Source of the DNA: Phycisphaerales bacterium | Lineage (GTDB): Bacteria; Planctomycetota; Phycisphaerae; UBA1845 | Direction of reading: 5' to 3' | Assembly (NCBI GenBank): GCA_013140575.1 | Contig: JABFSN010000011.1 | Coordinates: 20,179-84,178, forward strand | Length of the DNA: 64,000 bases | Part shown: piece by piece, positions 27,117-36,593 of the stretch | Position numbering within the stretch: the first letter of the stretch is position 1 | Layout of the letters: each line of letters begins with the position of its first letter | The notes under the pieces: model-generated | Told to the model about the DNA's origin: nothing | The model's input: the letters and a program-made list of their open reading frames with translations, nothing else | Databases searched by the model: none | Program-made: the position numbers and the translations under genes

Positions 27117-28006
27117 TCTTTGCGAATGCCGAGTGCGCGTTTGAACCCCGGCTGGCGCGGCGGCGCTTGGTGCAGCGCGTGGTGGTGACGTGTTGCGTCA
27201 TCACGACGCTGGTCGGAATCGCCGTGCTGGCCGTTTTGTTGGCGCAGGTCGCGTGGGTGGGCGGCGGGCGGCTGGGTTGGCGGTTTCTGAGCAACTTTCC
27301 GTCCACGTTATTTCCGGAGAAAGCGGGTTGCCGAAGCGCGCTGGTGGGCAGCCTGTGGACGATCGTGCTGACCGGCTTGTTCGCGGTGCCGATCGGAATC
27401 GCGGCCGCGATCTATTTGCACGAATACGCCCCGCGCAACCGATGGACGCGGATCATCGAACTGAACATTGCGAATCTGGCGGGCGTGCCGTCGATCATGT
27501 ACGGGCTGTTGGGATTGACCGTGTTCGTGCGCATGATGTCGCTGGGCCGCAGCGTGTTGGCGGGGGCGTTGACGCTGGCGCTGCTGGTGTTGCCGCCGAT
27601 CATCATCGCCAGCCGGGAGGCGTTGGCGGCCGTTCCCGATTCGATTCGTCTGGCGTCGATCAGTCTGGGGGCGACGCGTTGGCAGACCATCTGGTCGCAC
27701 GTGTTGCCCGCGGCGATTCCGGGAATCATGACCGGGATTATACTGGCCATCTCCCGTGCGGCCGGGGAAGCGGCGCCGTTGTTGTTGTTGAGCGGGGTGA
27801 CCTACATCACGTTCGTGCCGCATTCGTTATTGGACCCGTTTACCGTGCTGCCGCTGCAGATTTTCAGTTGGACGGAAGACGCACAGACGGAGTTTCACGA
27901 ATTGGCGGCGGCGGGTATCCTCGTGCTGCTGGCCGTGCTGCTGACGCTGAACGCGGCGGCGATCGCGATTCGGGCGGCGCAGCAGCGGAGGCAACATCGA
28001 TGGTAA
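27113..28006 (+). CDS. pstA: Phosphate ABC transporter permease PstA
   Basis: A 297-residue permease with six predicted spans. The blocks [18 protein letters not shown] and [57 protein letters not shown] are PstA signatures, read here in separate parts: [35 protein letters not shown]. It overlaps pstC by 4 bp and pstB by 7 bp, so all three are translated from one message. It pairs with PstC to move phosphate through the inner membrane. Confidence 0.94.
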   Translation: MIFANAECAFEPRLARRRLVQRVVVTCCVITTLVGIAVLAVLLAQVAWVGGGRLGWRFLSNFPSTLFPEKAGCRSALVGSLWTIVLTGLFAVPIGIAAAIYLHEYAPRNRWTRIIELNIANLAGVPSIMYGLLGLTVFVRMMSLGRSVLAGALTLALLVLPPIIIASREALAAVPDSIRLASISLGATRWQTIWSHVLPAAIPGIMTGIILAISRAAGEAAPLLLLSGVTYITFVPHSLLDPFTVLPLQIFSWTEDAQTEFHELAAAGILVLLAVLLTLNAAAIAIRAAQQRRQHRW

Positions 28007-28827
28007 CGGTCGAGGCGCCGGCGGCGACGCGGAACGCCGTGCCGTACAGGACACCGCCCATGCAGCAGCCGTCGACCGAACTGCCGGTGATCCGTACGGA
28101 CCGGCTGACCATCCGCTACGGCAGTTTTGCGGCCGTTCGGGACGTGACCATCGACATTCCACGGCACCGGGTGACGGCGATTATCGGGCCGTCGGGTTGC
28201 GGGAAGAGCACGTTGCTGCGGGCCATGAACCGCATGAACGAGTTCGTGCCCGGTGCGTCGGTGGAAGGGGCGATCCACTACCGGGGCCGGAATATTTACG
28301 AGGCCGCCACCGATCCGGTCGAGCTGCGCCGGCAGATCGGGATGGTGTTCCAGAAGCCCAACCCGTTCCCGAAGTCGATTTTCAAGAACGTGACGTGGGG
28401 GGCGCAGATCAACGGCTACCGGGGCGATTTGCACGAACTGGCCGAGCGGGCGATGCGCCAGGCCGCCATCTGGGACGAGGTGAAGGACAAGTTGCATCAG
28501 AGCGCGTTGGCGCTGTCCGGCGGTCAGCAGCAGCGGTTGTGCATCGCCCGGGCCATCGCGCTGCAGCCGGACGTGCTGCTGATGGACGAACCCTGCTCGG
28601 CGCTGGACCCCATCGCCACGACGCGGATCGAGGACCTGATCGATCAACTGAAGACGCAGTACACCGTCGTGCTCGTCACCCACAACATGCAGCAGGCCGC
28701 CCGCGTGTCGGAGCGCACCGCGTTCATGTACATGGGTGAGTTGATCGAGGTAGGCGACACCAACATCATGTTCACCAAGCCGGTGCAGAAACGCACGCAG
28801 GACTACATCACCGGGCGATTCGGATGA
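28000..28827 (+). CDS. pstB: Phosphate ABC transporter ATP-binding protein PstB
   Basis: A 275-residue ATPase. It has Walker [10 protein letters not shown], the [11 protein letters not shown] segment that is diagnostic of PstB, signature [16 protein letters not shown], Walker [14 protein letters not shown], and the H-loop [10 protein letters not shown]. It powers phosphate import through PstCA. I start it at ATG 28000, inside the end of pstA; the open frame extends much further upstream but only as an antisense-like shadow of pstA. PhoU follows 4 bp after its stop. Confidence 0.95.
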   Translation: MVTVEAPAATRNAVPYRTPPMQQPSTELPVIRTDRLTIRYGSFAAVRDVTIDIPRHRVTAIIGPSGCGKSTLLRAMNRMNEFVPGASVEGAIHYRGRNIYEAATDPVELRRQIGMVFQKPNPFPKSIFKNVTWGAQINGYRGDLHELAERAMRQAAIWDEVKDKLHQSALALSGGQQQRLCIARAIALQPDVLLMDEPCSALDPIATTRIEDLIDQLKTQYTVVLVTHNMQQAARVSERTAFMYMGELIEVGDTNIMFTKPVQKRTQDYITGRFG

Positions 28828-28831
28828 CCCC

Positions 28832-29500
28832 ATGACCGCGCATTTCGTTGATTTGCTGGATCAGTTACGGCGTCGCGCGCTGCGCATGGCCAGCTTGGTG
28901 CAGGACATGCTGGAGGAGGCGTGCGACGCGGCGCTAAGCGCCAACGCCGGGCTGGCCGAGCGGGTGATCGGACGCGACAACGACGTCGACGCCGAGGAGG
29001 TCGAGGTCGAAACGGAGGTCATCCGCCTGCTGGCGTTGTATCAGCCGGTGGGGTCCGATCTGCGCACGCTGTGCACCGTGCTGAAAATCAACAACGACCT
29101 GGAGCGTATCGCCGATTGTGCGGTGAACATGGCCGAACGGGCGTCGCACCTGGGGTCCGACTACGACCCGCGCGAATTGAAAGACCTACAGCACATGTCG
29201 GTCATCGTACAGGCGTCGCTGCGGACGGCGATCCGGGCCTACGCCGATTCGGACGCGGACGTGGCCCGCGACGTCCGCCGCGGGGATGACGCCATCGACG
29301 CGACGTACGGTCAGATCATCCGGCGGATCATTCACCAGGTGGGCGATACGCCGGGACGCGTGGCGTCGCATCTCGATATTCTGTCCATCGCCAAAAATCT
29401 GGAGCGCATCGCCGACCACGCCACGAACATCGCCGAAGACGTCATCTACCAGTGCACGGGCCAGATCGTCCGGCACCGCGAGTTCGGCGACGGCATCTGA
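28832..29500 (+). CDS. phoU: Phosphate signalling regulator PhoU
   Basis: A 222-residue all-helical protein made of two repeated three-helix bundles. The metal-binding E/D motifs are visible as ERVIGRDNDVDAEEVEVE and NNDLERIADCAVNMAERA in the first half, and NLERIADHATNIAEDVIYQ in the second. PhoU represses PhoR kinase activity when phosphate is plentiful and limits transporter activity. It ends the pst operon. Confidence 0.94.
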   Translation: MTAHFVDLLDQLRRRALRMASLVQDMLEEACDAALSANAGLAERVIGRDNDVDAEEVEVETEVIRLLALYQPVGSDLRTLCTVLKINNDLERIADCAVNMAERASHLGSDYDPRELKDLQHMSVIVQASLRTAIRAYADSDADVARDVRRGDDAIDATYGQIIRRIIHQVGDTPGRVASHLDILSIAKNLERIADHATNIAEDVIYQCTGQIVRHREFGDGI

Positions 29501-29550
29501 GCCACGAAGGCTTAACGAAACCATAGACATGGTCCGTCCGACGTTTTGTT

Positions 29551-29713
29551 CACCGCAGAGACGCAGAGGACGCGGAGGGAGGGAATTGGGAAGATGTCGC
29601 CCCGGTTCGGGCTTCAGCAGATCGTCGGTCATGCCGATTCAAAAAGGTGAATCGCAATAATTGAATCGCTCGAGTATCGGCTTTTTCTCCGCGTCCTCCG
29701 CGCCTCCGCGGTG
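29551..29713. repeat. Inverted pair of CCGCAGAGACGCAGAG-type repeats after phoU
   Basis: The left arm CACCGCAGAGACGCAGAGGA (from 29551) and the right arm TCCTCCGCGCCTCCGCGGTG (to 29713) are complementary over about 25 bp with few mismatches, 110 bp apart. The pair matches the one at 21900-22072. It could act as a transcription end for phoU and for the convergent gene at 29746, but no U-tract is present. Confidence 0.65.
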
Positions 29714-29745
29714 CATCTCCGCAATATGCAGGCGAGTCACCGAGT

Positions 29746-30231
29746 TTACATGAACGACTTGATAAGCAGGCACAGGCCGATGAGGGCGACGCCACGGACG
29801 ACGGCGATCAGCACGCCGCTGAGCGTCAACGGCCTGCGCCCGGCGGCGCACGCGATGCGGAGCGATGATCCGTCGGAGTCGACCGACGACGGCGCGTCGG
29901 CGGCGGCAATGCGAAGCGGCGGGCCCTCGGATTGGCCGTGTTCGACCGATCGCTCGTCGACCAGACGGCGAGCCTGTTCCAGAAGTCGCCCGGCGAGCGC
30001 GGCGTTGATGCCGAGAACGGCCGCGTATTGAACGATCGCTTTCCGGCGATGGCGCGACAGGGTTCCGTTCATGATCTGCCGGGCGGCCATTTCACGGAAG
30101 AGCTGTTGACGTTCCCAAACGTCCATCGTCGGACGCGGCCGCTGGTCCGCGTTCTCGCCTGATGGCGCGGGAACGAGCGTCAGACGATGGCCGCCCGCGT
30201 CGTCCCCAATGGGCGCCGGTTGGTGGTTCAT
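29746..30231 (-). CDS. Unknown protein with C-terminal membrane anchor
   Basis: A 161-residue protein of no family I recognise. Residues about 35-90 form a charged helical stretch (RQQLFREMAARQIMNGTLSRH onward, with LLEQARRLVDE). The middle is low-complexity Ser/Asp, and the last 25 residues form one membrane span (LSGVLIAVVRGVALIGLCLLI) followed by KSFM. It is probably a tail-anchored inner-membrane protein. GGAGGA lies 8 bp before the ATG, which supports a real gene. It runs divergently from trmB. Confidence 0.7.
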   Translation of the reverse strand: MNHQPAPIGDDAGGHRLTLVPAPSGENADQRPRPTMDVWERQQLFREMAARQIMNGTLSRHRRKAIVQYAAVLGINAALAGRLLEQARRLVDERSVEHGQSEGPPLRIAAADAPSSVDSDGSSLRIACAAGRRPLTLSGVLIAVVRGVALIGLCLLIKSFM

Positions 30232-30394
30232 GCTTCATTCCTCCACCCGACGATAGGCATCGATTTGTCCCATTTCACGCCCGAGCGTGCATTCCACCAT
30301 CGGGCTGGATTATCGGAAATAACGCGCAGGCCGATACCCGCGAACGGCGCCGGGACGGGTCGTGCCGCGGCTGATCGACTATGATGTCGGTCGC

Positions 30395-31018
30395 ATGAGC
30401 GAAAAGACCATCACCATCGACGACGTAATCGTCGAGGCGCCGATCGAAGCGACCGTGGTCGACCCGGCCGATTGGTTCGACACGCCCGGGCCCGTCGAGC
30501 TGGAAATCGGCTGCGGCAAGGGTGGGTTTCTGCTGGCGCGGGCGCAGCGGCGGCCGGAACTGCGGCTGGTGGGGATCGAATGGGCGAACCAGTTTTTCCG
30601 ATTCGCGGCCGACCGGATGGCGCGTTGGGGTGTCACCAACGTGCGGATCATGCGCACGGACGCGGGTCATTTCGTAAAGACGCAATTGGCGTCGGAGTGT
30701 CTGTCAGCGCTGCACGTGTATCACCCGGACCCGTGGCCCAAAAAGCGTCATCACAAACGGCGGTTGATTCAGCCGCCGTTCGTCGAGGCGGCCGTCCGAG
30801 CGTTGCAAACCGGGGCGCGCTGGGCCATGCAAACGGATCACGACGAGTATTTCGAGCAAATTCAAACGTGTCTGCGGGGTCATCCGGCGTTGATGGAAGT
30901 TCCGTACGAAGATGAATCGTACGGAGCAGCCGGTGACGGGCCGGGTACCAACTATGAATTGAAATACCGACGGGGCGGGCGAATCATCCATCAGATTGCG
31001 TTTGTCAAATGCGGCTAG
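30395..31018 (+). CDS. trmB: tRNA (guanine-N7-)-methyltransferase
   Basis: A 207-residue methyltransferase. ELEIGCGKGGFLLARAQ is the SAM-binding motif, GIEWANQFFRFAADR is the acidic motif, and LHVYHPDPWPKKRHHKRRLI is the TrmB-specific signature with the catalytic Asp. The end, TNYELKYRRGGRIIHQIAF, matches the family's T.YE...G..I substrate loop. It adds N7-methyl to G46 of tRNAs in the cytoplasm. I start at ATG 30395; a GTG at 30362 would add 11 unrelated residues. Confidence 0.94.
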   Translation: MSEKTITIDDVIVEAPIEATVVDPADWFDTPGPVELEIGCGKGGFLLARAQRRPELRLVGIEWANQFFRFAADRMARWGVTNVRIMRTDAGHFVKTQLASECLSALHVYHPDPWPKKRHHKRRLIQPPFVEAAVRALQTGARWAMQTDHDEYFEQIQTCLRGHPALMEVPYEDESYGAAGDGPGTNYELKYRRGGRIIHQIAFVKCG

Positions 31019-31459
31019 CGTCTCGACCCAGCTTAATTTTGGGTCGGTTCGACGAGGACACCCCCGTTTCGCCGCACGGAAGTCCGCTCCCGGACGGTCG
31101 CGGCTCGGAAAGCAGCGGACGCCGACTCGAAAGTTTAGCTGCGATGGAGCACTAGCGTTTTATCGAGCTTGCGTGTTCGGGTGATCGGAACGCGTCGTAG
31201 CTTGCGGGCCTGCCGCCCCTACGGGGCTGCGGGAAAGGCGAGGGGTGGCGGTTAACCGACCGAACTCGCGAAGTGCGGAGGATTCATGATTCGGCGCGGC
31301 GTGACCGTCGCCGTTTGCGGAAACCGGCGGTCGCCATTCGGACGGCGTTTTGGGTATAATGATTGGGCGGCGGCGGAGCGAGTTTCCTTCGCAACCCGAT
31401 TGGCGTGGCGTCCGTGCGAATGATTTTGGGCCGGCGGTCACGTCGCGAGGAGTCGGATC
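31019..31459. other. 441-bp gene-free segment after trmB
   Basis: The segment starts with a hairpin, CGACCCA (31024-31030) and TGGGTCG (31040-31046), a possible trmB transcription end though no U-run follows. Around 31197-31235 is a GC-rich patch with CGCCCCTACGGGGC that resembles the arms of the dispersed hairpins but has no full copy. The rest shows nothing I can name, and no convincing reading frame. Confidence 0.5.
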
Positions 31460-32317
31460 ATGTCGAGCATTCATTCCGTTCGGAAATCGGCGAGGTTTCT
31501 GGTAGGTGCGGCGACCGGCGTTTTGTTCGTCGTCGCGAACCAGGTTGCGGCGCAATCGTCCGTCCCGAAGGGCCCGGCGAACGCGAACGAGCGGGCGACC
31601 GCCGAGACCGTGCCGACCGAACCGCCCGCGGTCGAGCATGACGCCGGCTATGAATCGCGGCGGGAACGGTCGCTCGAACGCCGCGATCGATGGGACACAT
31701 CCGCGCCGCCGGGTTTCACGCCGCAGTCGTGGCAGGCGCAGTTGGCCTCGACGGATGCGTACGATCGCGGATACGAGGAGGGGTTCAACGCCGGTTGGCA
31801 GGCCGCGTCACGCAAGGGCGGCGTCGAACAATCGTTGGCCATCGCGGACGAAGCGCTGTCGCTGGGGGCCGAACATTTCCGCGCCGGGCGATACGGGGCC
31901 GCGGCGCGGGCGTTCATGCTGGCGGCCGCGTCGGATCAGGGTGACGCGTCGAGCCGGATTCAGGCAGCGCACGCGTTGACGGCGCTGGGGCATTACGAGG
32001 ACGCGTACCTGTTGGTGCGGCGGGCGTTGCAGTTGCAATCACGGCTGGTGTACATGCCGTTGGACATTCGAGCGCTGTACGGCGATGCGGGCGCGTTTGC
32101 GGACCATGTCCGGCGGTTGGAATCTGCGGCGAATCAGTCGGGCGACGTGAAGCTGTTGGCCCTGCTGGGCTACTACCACTTCTATTCCGATCGGCACAAT
32201 GAGGCCTATCGGGTTCTGTCGCGGGCGGCGGAGATCGACGCGAACGAATTCGTCGTCAGCCGCCTCCGCGACGTAGCGCGGATCAGCACGCCTGCGACTC
32301 CGACGGCGGGGCCGTGA
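31460..32317 (+). CDS. Secreted TPR-like repeat protein of unknown function
   Basis: A 285-residue protein with a signal peptide (FLVGAATGVLFVVANQVAAQ, cut after AAQ), a charged disordered part (residues 32-95), and a C-terminal half that reads as tetratricopeptide-like helices: LGAEHFRAGRYGAAARAFMLAA, DASSRIQAAHALTALGHYEDAYLLV, LLALLGYYHFYSDRHNEAYRVL (each shown shorter in the protein's own repeat phase). A DAYDRGYEEGFNAGWQA segment precedes them. It would scaffold another envelope protein. It converges with the PilZ gene with no gap. Confidence 0.75.
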   Translation: MSSIHSVRKSARFLVGAATGVLFVVANQVAAQSSVPKGPANANERATAETVPTEPPAVEHDAGYESRRERSLERRDRWDTSAPPGFTPQSWQAQLASTDAYDRGYEEGFNAGWQAASRKGGVEQSLAIADEALSLGAEHFRAGRYGAAARAFMLAAASDQGDASSRIQAAHALTALGHYEDAYLLVRRALQLQSRLVYMPLDIRALYGDAGAFADHVRRLESAANQSGDVKLLALLGYYHFYSDRHNEAYRVLSRAAEIDANEFVVSRLRDVARISTPATPTAGP

Positions 32318-32318
32318 T

Positions 32319-32660
32319 TCACGCGATGCGGAATTTGGCGCCGACCTTGTAGACGCCGACGGACAGGGTGCAGTGCTGCACGCGGATGGGGATCCAGACG
32401 GATTCGCCGTGCGGGCGGATTTCGGCGTCCTCGCCGCGGCGGAGTTGCTGCTTGCAGGTGAAGCCGACGCCCTGAAGGGAGATGTCACGGCCTTGGGCGT
32501 TGATGATCTTGCCGCCGGCGCGTAATTCGAGCGGCTCGCTCCACGGGGCGAAGCGCGGCATCAGGCGTTTGCCGAGGTAGTTGTCCTGCTCGGCCTCGGC
32601 GCGGGCCTGGAAGACCCATTCCTTAATGAGCGATTTGTGATTGACGGCGGTCGGGGCCAT
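32319..32660 (-). CDS. PilZ-domain protein
   Basis: A 113-residue protein consisting of one PilZ-like beta-barrel: PRFAPWSEPLELRAGGKIIN, the DISLQGVGFTCKQQL strand (the usual D/NxSxxG motif is present as DISLQG), and a closing strand YKVGAKFRIA. PilZ domains bind cyclic di-GMP through an RxxxR plus D/NxSxxG pair. The first motif is not clean here (KRLMPR could serve), so ligand binding is uncertain. I start at ATG 32660; an upstream GTG would add 52 residues of non-protein-like sequence. It may regulate motility, adhesion or polysaccharide output. Confidence 0.75.
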   Translation of the reverse strand: MAPTAVNHKSLIKEWVFQARAEAEQDNYLGKRLMPRFAPWSEPLELRAGGKIINAQGRDISLQGVGFTCKQQLRRGEDAEIRPHGESVWIPIRVQHCTLSVGVYKVGAKFRIA

Positions 32661-33009
32661 GCCTGATCGTCCTGAACCATCGGCCGGTTTGATGGGGCGC
32701 GGCCGCACACCCCACGCGACGTCCGCGCCGGGTTGGGCGGCGCGGACCATTGGAAATGCCATCGGACATCCCGGAGCGGACCTGAACGAAGCCGCCGAGA
32801 CAATAACCAAATACACAAAACGTCGGCATGGAGTGCCCTATAATTCCGCATCGACGACGATGTGAATTGATGGGGACGGAGACCGTCGTGCCAGGCGGGC
32901 ACTCCTCGCCTTGAACCGCGGTAATTCAGCGGTTAGCGTAACGGTTGGATAGCGGCGTTCCGCGGGCGAGGCCGTCCGTACGTGATTAGCGTGTCGCTCG
33001 ACGGTTCCT

Positions 33010-33113
33010 CCGCCCCATCCGGGGCGGGGTTTTGTGTGGGGAGGCAACCACGGGTTGCGCGAGGCTGCGCCTCGCTCCACCCGTGGCTACTGTCCGCCGC
33101 CCCTGCCGGGGTG
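33010..33113 (-). repeat. Three-hairpin element, copy 2
   Basis: The 521-bp gap 32661-33181 has no gene. It holds this minus-orientation element: hairpin CCCCGGCAGGGG (33100-33111), then GTAGCCACGGGT...ACCCGTGG with a nested inner stem (33048-33090), a spacer, and hairpin CCGCCCCGGATGGGGCGG (33010-33027). The middle stem has the same outer arms as copy 4 at 61683-61725. The rest of the gap (32661-33009) shows nothing I recognise beyond the promoter space for the transketolase gene. Confidence 0.7.
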
Positions 33114-33181
33114 GGAAGACGCGCAGCACCTGAAAAGTCGCTGAACACGTACGGCCGTGCGCGGCCGGAACCGGAGGACTA

Positions 33182-36100
33182 ATGACCGACAACCGGGCAC
33201 GAATCGACGAGCTGTGCATCAACACCATCCGCACGCTGAGCATGGACGCCGTACAGCAGGCGGACAGCGGGCATCCGGGAGCGCCCATGGGCATGGCCCC
33301 GGCGATGTACGTGCTGTGGGACCGGTTCCTGCGGCACGATCCGGCGAATCCGCGGTTTGCCGATCGCGACCGGTTCGTCCTATCCATGGGTCACGCGTCC
33401 ATGCTGTTGTACAGCACGCTGCACTTGACGGGCTACGACGTGTCATTGGACGACATCAAGCGGTTCCGGCAACTCGACGCCAAGTGCGCCGGGCATCCTG
33501 AATCGACGCTAATTGATGGCGTGGAGACAACCACCGGTCCGCTGGGACAGGGGGTGGCCGTCAGCGTGGGGATGGCCGTCGCGGGCAAATGGAAGGCGGC
33601 GCATTTCAACCGGCCTGGGCATGACATCGTCGGTCACGGCGTCTACGTGTTCTGCAGCGACGGGGACATGATGGAGGGCGTGGGCGGCGAGGCCGCGTCG
33701 CTGGCGGGGCATTTGGGATTGTCCAATCTGGTCTGGATCTACGATAACAACGGCATCACGATTGACGGATCGACGGCGCTGGCGTTCAGCGAAAACGTGG
33801 CCGCCCGGTTTCAGGCGTACGGCTGGTTCGTGCAGCGCGTGACGGACGCCAACCGGCTCGACGAATTGCACGTGGCCATCGAGACGGCGCGAAACGAGCC
33901 GCGACGGCCGTCGCTGGTGATCGTGGACAGTCAGATCGGCTACGGCAGCCCGAATCGGGGAGGCACGGCCAAGGCCCACGGCGAGGCGCTGGGCGAAGAC
34001 GAGGTGCGGCTGGCCAAGCAGTTCTACGGGTGGGACCCGGACAGGCATTTTTACGTGCCCGACGCGGTCCGCGATCACATGACCGCGGGCGCGAGGCGGC
34101 GTGGGCAACAGTTGCACGACGAGTGGCAGCGGCGGTTCGACAGCTACGCGGCCGCGTTTCCCGAGTTGGCCGACGAGTGGCGGCGGATGCACGACGGTCG
34201 ATTGCCCGAGGGCTGGGATGCCGATCTGCCGACGTTCCCCGCCGACACCAAGGGCATGGCCACGCGGATCGCGGGCGGCAAGGCGTTGTCGGCCGTTGCA
34301 AAGCGCGTGCCGTGGATGATGGGCGGGTCGGCCGATCTGGCCGGTTCGAACAAGGTGGGCGTGCCGGATAGTGGCACGTTCGGCCGGGACGATGTGTCGG
34401 GTCGCAACATTGCGTTCGGCGTCCGCGAGCACGCCATGGCCGGTGTCTGCAACGGCCTGGCCCATTCGCACGTTCGGCCGTTCGCGGCCAGTTTCCTGAC
34501 GTTTACCGACTATTGCCGTCCGTCGATTCGCCTTGCGGCGTTGTCGCACCTGCCGTGCATCTACGTGTTCACGCACGACAGCGTCGGCCTGGGCGAGGAC
34601 GGGCCGACGCATCAGCCGATCGAACATTTGGCGTCGCTGCGAGCCATGCCCAATCTGGACGTGGTCCGTCCGTGCGACGCGAACGAGACCGCCGTCGCAT
34701 GGCGATACGCGATGACCGTGACCGATCGGCCCGTACTAATGGCATTGACCCGGCAGAACCTGCCGACGCTGGATCGAAGGCGGTTCGCGTCGGCCGACGG
34801 GTTGTTGAACGGCGGCTATGTACTGTTGGACTGCGGGTGCAAGCCCGACGTGATTCTGATCGGCACGGGTTCGGAGGTGCACCTGTGCGTGGAGGCGGCC
34901 CATCGGTTGGGCAAGGACGGGGTCAAGGTTCGGGTGATCAGCCTGCCGTGTTGGGAGCAGTTCGAGCGCCAGTCCGCCGAATATCGCAACAGGGTGCTGC
35001 CACCCGATGTCACCTTCCGGGTCTCGATTGAGGCCGGCGCGACGCTGGGTTGGGAACGGTACGTCGGATCGCACGGCGAATCGATCGGCATTGATCGGTT
35101 CGGCACGTCGGCCCCCGGGGAAGATGCGTTTCGCGCGCTGGGCGTAACGGTCGACGCGGTGGTCGCCGCAGCCAATCGTGTCCTGGGCGGTGGCACGGGC
35201 CCGGGAATGGTCCCGTCGATCGCTGGGGTGAAGGGTGGAGCCGTAGGCTGTGCGCCGCGCACCACAAAAACCGTAGGGCGGGTTTCACCCGCCGCTTCGG
35301 AAAATGGCAAACGAAAGCCGGAAGCCGACGCCATGAACCCCATTCAACGCATCAACCGGCTGGGTCAGTCCATCTGGTGCGACAGCATCAGCCGATCAAT
35401 GATCGAATCCGGCGAACTGCGACGGTTGATTGACATCGGCATCACCGGAATGACGTCCAACCCCACTATTTTCCACAAGGCCATCGCCCACAGCACGGAT
35501 TACGACGAACGCATTCAATCCCTGTCGGCCGAGGGCAAGTCGGTCGAAGAGGTCTACGAGGCGCTGGCCATCGAGGACATCGCCGACGCGGCCGACCTGC
35601 TGCGGCCCGTTTACGATCGCACAAATGCACGCGACGGGTTCATCAGTCTCGAGGTCAGTCCACATCTGGCCCATGACACTGAAGGCACGGTCGTGCAGGC
35701 GCGGTCGTTGTGGGGGCGCGTGGATCGGCCCAACCTGATGATCAAGGTGCCGGGCACGCAGGCCGGCCTGCCCGCGATCCGCACGTTGCTGTCGGAGGGC
35801 ATCAACGTCAACGTCACGCTGATCTTCGCGCTGGACCTGTACGACAAGGTGATGCAGGCGTTTCTGGACGGCGTCACCGAGTTGGGCAAGCGCGGCGGCG
35901 ACGTGACCCGCATCGCGTCGGTCGCGTCGTTCTTCGTAAGCCGGGTGGACACGCTGGCGGACAAGAAGCTGCAACAGAAAATCGACGGCGGGCGAAAGGA
36001 ACTGCGCGACCTGCTGGGTAGGGCCGCCATCGGCAACGCCACGATGGCCTATCAGCGATTCAAGTCCGTGTTCGACGGACCGCGCTTCGCCGAGTTGCGT

Positions 36101-36445
36101 CGCAGGGGAGCGGCCGTTCAGCGTCCGCTATGGGCCAGCACCAGCACCAAGAACCCCAACTATCCCGACACCTACTACGTCGACAACCTGATCGGTCCGG
36201 ACACGGTGAACACGATTCCGCTGGATACCATCGGGGCCGTGCATGACCACGCGACGCCCGCGTTGACCATCGATTCGCGCCTGAGTGACTACGTCACTTC
36301 AATCACTCGCATCGAGACTGCCAGCGTTTCCATGTCCGATGTCACCGACGAACTTCTGGCGGCGGGCGTCAGCGCGTTCGCGGACTCGTTCGACCACCTT
36401 CTGGCCGATATTCGCACCAAAATAGCCGCCCTGCAGGCGGTCTGA
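33182..36445 (+). CDS. Transketolase-transaldolase fusion protein
   Basis: A 1087-residue open frame joins two pentose-phosphate enzymes. Residues 1-670 are transketolase: [11 protein letters not shown], the thiamine-diphosphate block [18 protein letters not shown] with [11 protein letters not shown], and the pyrimidine-domain ITLDD-like [16 protein letters not shown]. Residues 718-1087 are transaldolase: [10 protein letters not shown], the Schiff-base lysine near residue 855 in NLMIKVPGT, and a WASTSTKNP block. The linker (about 672-717) is Gly/Pro-rich and contains a dispersed palindrome at 35273-35294. An internal ATG at 35333 (residue 718), with GGAAG before it, could also start a free transaldolase. 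Each half is of normal length. The fusion would channel sugar phosphates. Confidence 0.9.
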   Translation: MTDNRARIDELCINTIRTLSMDAVQQADSGHPGAPMGMAPAMYVLWDRFLRHDPANPRFADRDRFVLSMGHASMLLYSTLHLTGYDVSLDDIKRFRQLDAKCAGHPESTLIDGVETTTGPLGQGVAVSVGMAVAGKWKAAHFNRPGHDIVGHGVYVFCSDGDMMEGVGGEAASLAGHLGLSNLVWIYDNNGITIDGSTALAFSENVAARFQAYGWFVQRVTDANRLDELHVAIETARNEPRRPSLVIVDSQIGYGSPNRGGTAKAHGEALGEDEVRLAKQFYGWDPDRHFYVPDAVRDHMTAGARRRGQQLHDEWQRRFDSYAAAFPELADEWRRMHDGRLPEGWDADLPTFPADTKGMATRIAGGKALSAVAKRVPWMMGGSADLAGSNKVGVPDSGTFGRDDVSGRNIAFGVREHAMAGVCNGLAHSHVRPFAASFLTFTDYCRPSIRLAALSHLPCIYVFTHDSVGLGEDGPTHQPIEHLASLRAMPNLDVVRPCDANETAVAWRYAMTVTDRPVLMALTRQNLPTLDRRRFASADGLLNGGYVLLDCGCKPDVILIGTGSEVHLCVEAAHRLGKDGVKVRVISLPCWEQFERQSAEYRNRVLPPDVTFRVSIEAGATLGWERYVGSHGESIGIDRFGTSAPGEDAFRALGVTVDAVVAAANRVLGGGTGPGMVPSIAGVKGGAVGCAPRTTKTVGRVSPAASENGKRKPEADAMNPIQRINRLGQSIWCDSISRSMIESGELRRLIDIGITGMTSNPTIFHKAIAHSTDYDERIQSLSAEGKSVEEVYEALAIEDIADAADLLRPVYDRTNARDGFISLEVSPHLAHDTEGTVVQARSLWGRVDRPNLMIKVPGTQAGLPAIRTLLSEGINVNVTLIFALDLYDKVMQAFLDGVTELGKRGGDVTRIASVASFFVSRVDTLADKKLQQKIDGGRKELRDLLGRAAIGNATMAYQRFKSVFDGPRFAELRRRGAAVQRPLWASTSTKNPNYPDTYYVDNLIGPDTVNTIPLDTIGAVHDHATPALTIDSRLSDYVTSITRIETASVSMSDVTDELLAAGVSAFADSFDHLLADIRTKIAALQAV
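35273..35294 (+). repeat. 22-bp palindrome family, copy 2, inside the fusion linker
   Basis: The palindrome lies in frame between the transketolase and transaldolase domains and encodes [13 protein letters not shown] residues. It is identical to the intergenic copies at 13031, 41239 and 61008. This is the only copy inside a coding region. Confidence 0.85.
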
Positions 36446-36531
36446 TCCACCGCGACACGAATTGACACCGCCATAAGTATATGTCTTCATTGCGGTTATG
36501 ATTCGGTATCAGCCAAACAGCGAGGAACAGC

Positions 36532-36580
36532 TTGCCTTTGTGATATTGATGTGATATACTATTGATAGATTACCAATATC
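36532..36580 (+). promoter_or_regulatory. Promoter and palindromic operator candidate upstream of the SPFH gene
   Basis: TTGCCT (36532-36537) and TATACT (36555-36560) are 17 bp apart and form a good sigma-70-type promoter. A 7-bp inverted repeat, GATATTG (36542-36548) and CAATATC (36574-36580), brackets the -10 box, and further TGATA half-sites lie between. The RHH protein encoded in the next gene is a natural candidate to bind it. A GAAGGAG ribosome site follows before ATG 36594. Confidence 0.65.
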
Positions 36581-36593
36581 GAAGGAGACACGA

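Noticed and set aside
27190..27999. A long upstream extension of pstB
   Set aside because: The extension overlaps pstA in another frame and is Gly/Arg/Asp rich without similarity to PstB. ATG 28000 gives a normal PstB length.
31060..31160. Possible small RNA such as SRP RNA after trmB
   Set aside because: A purine-rich patch resembles part of the SRP loop, but the conserved GGAAGGAAGCAGC type core and closing stem are missing.
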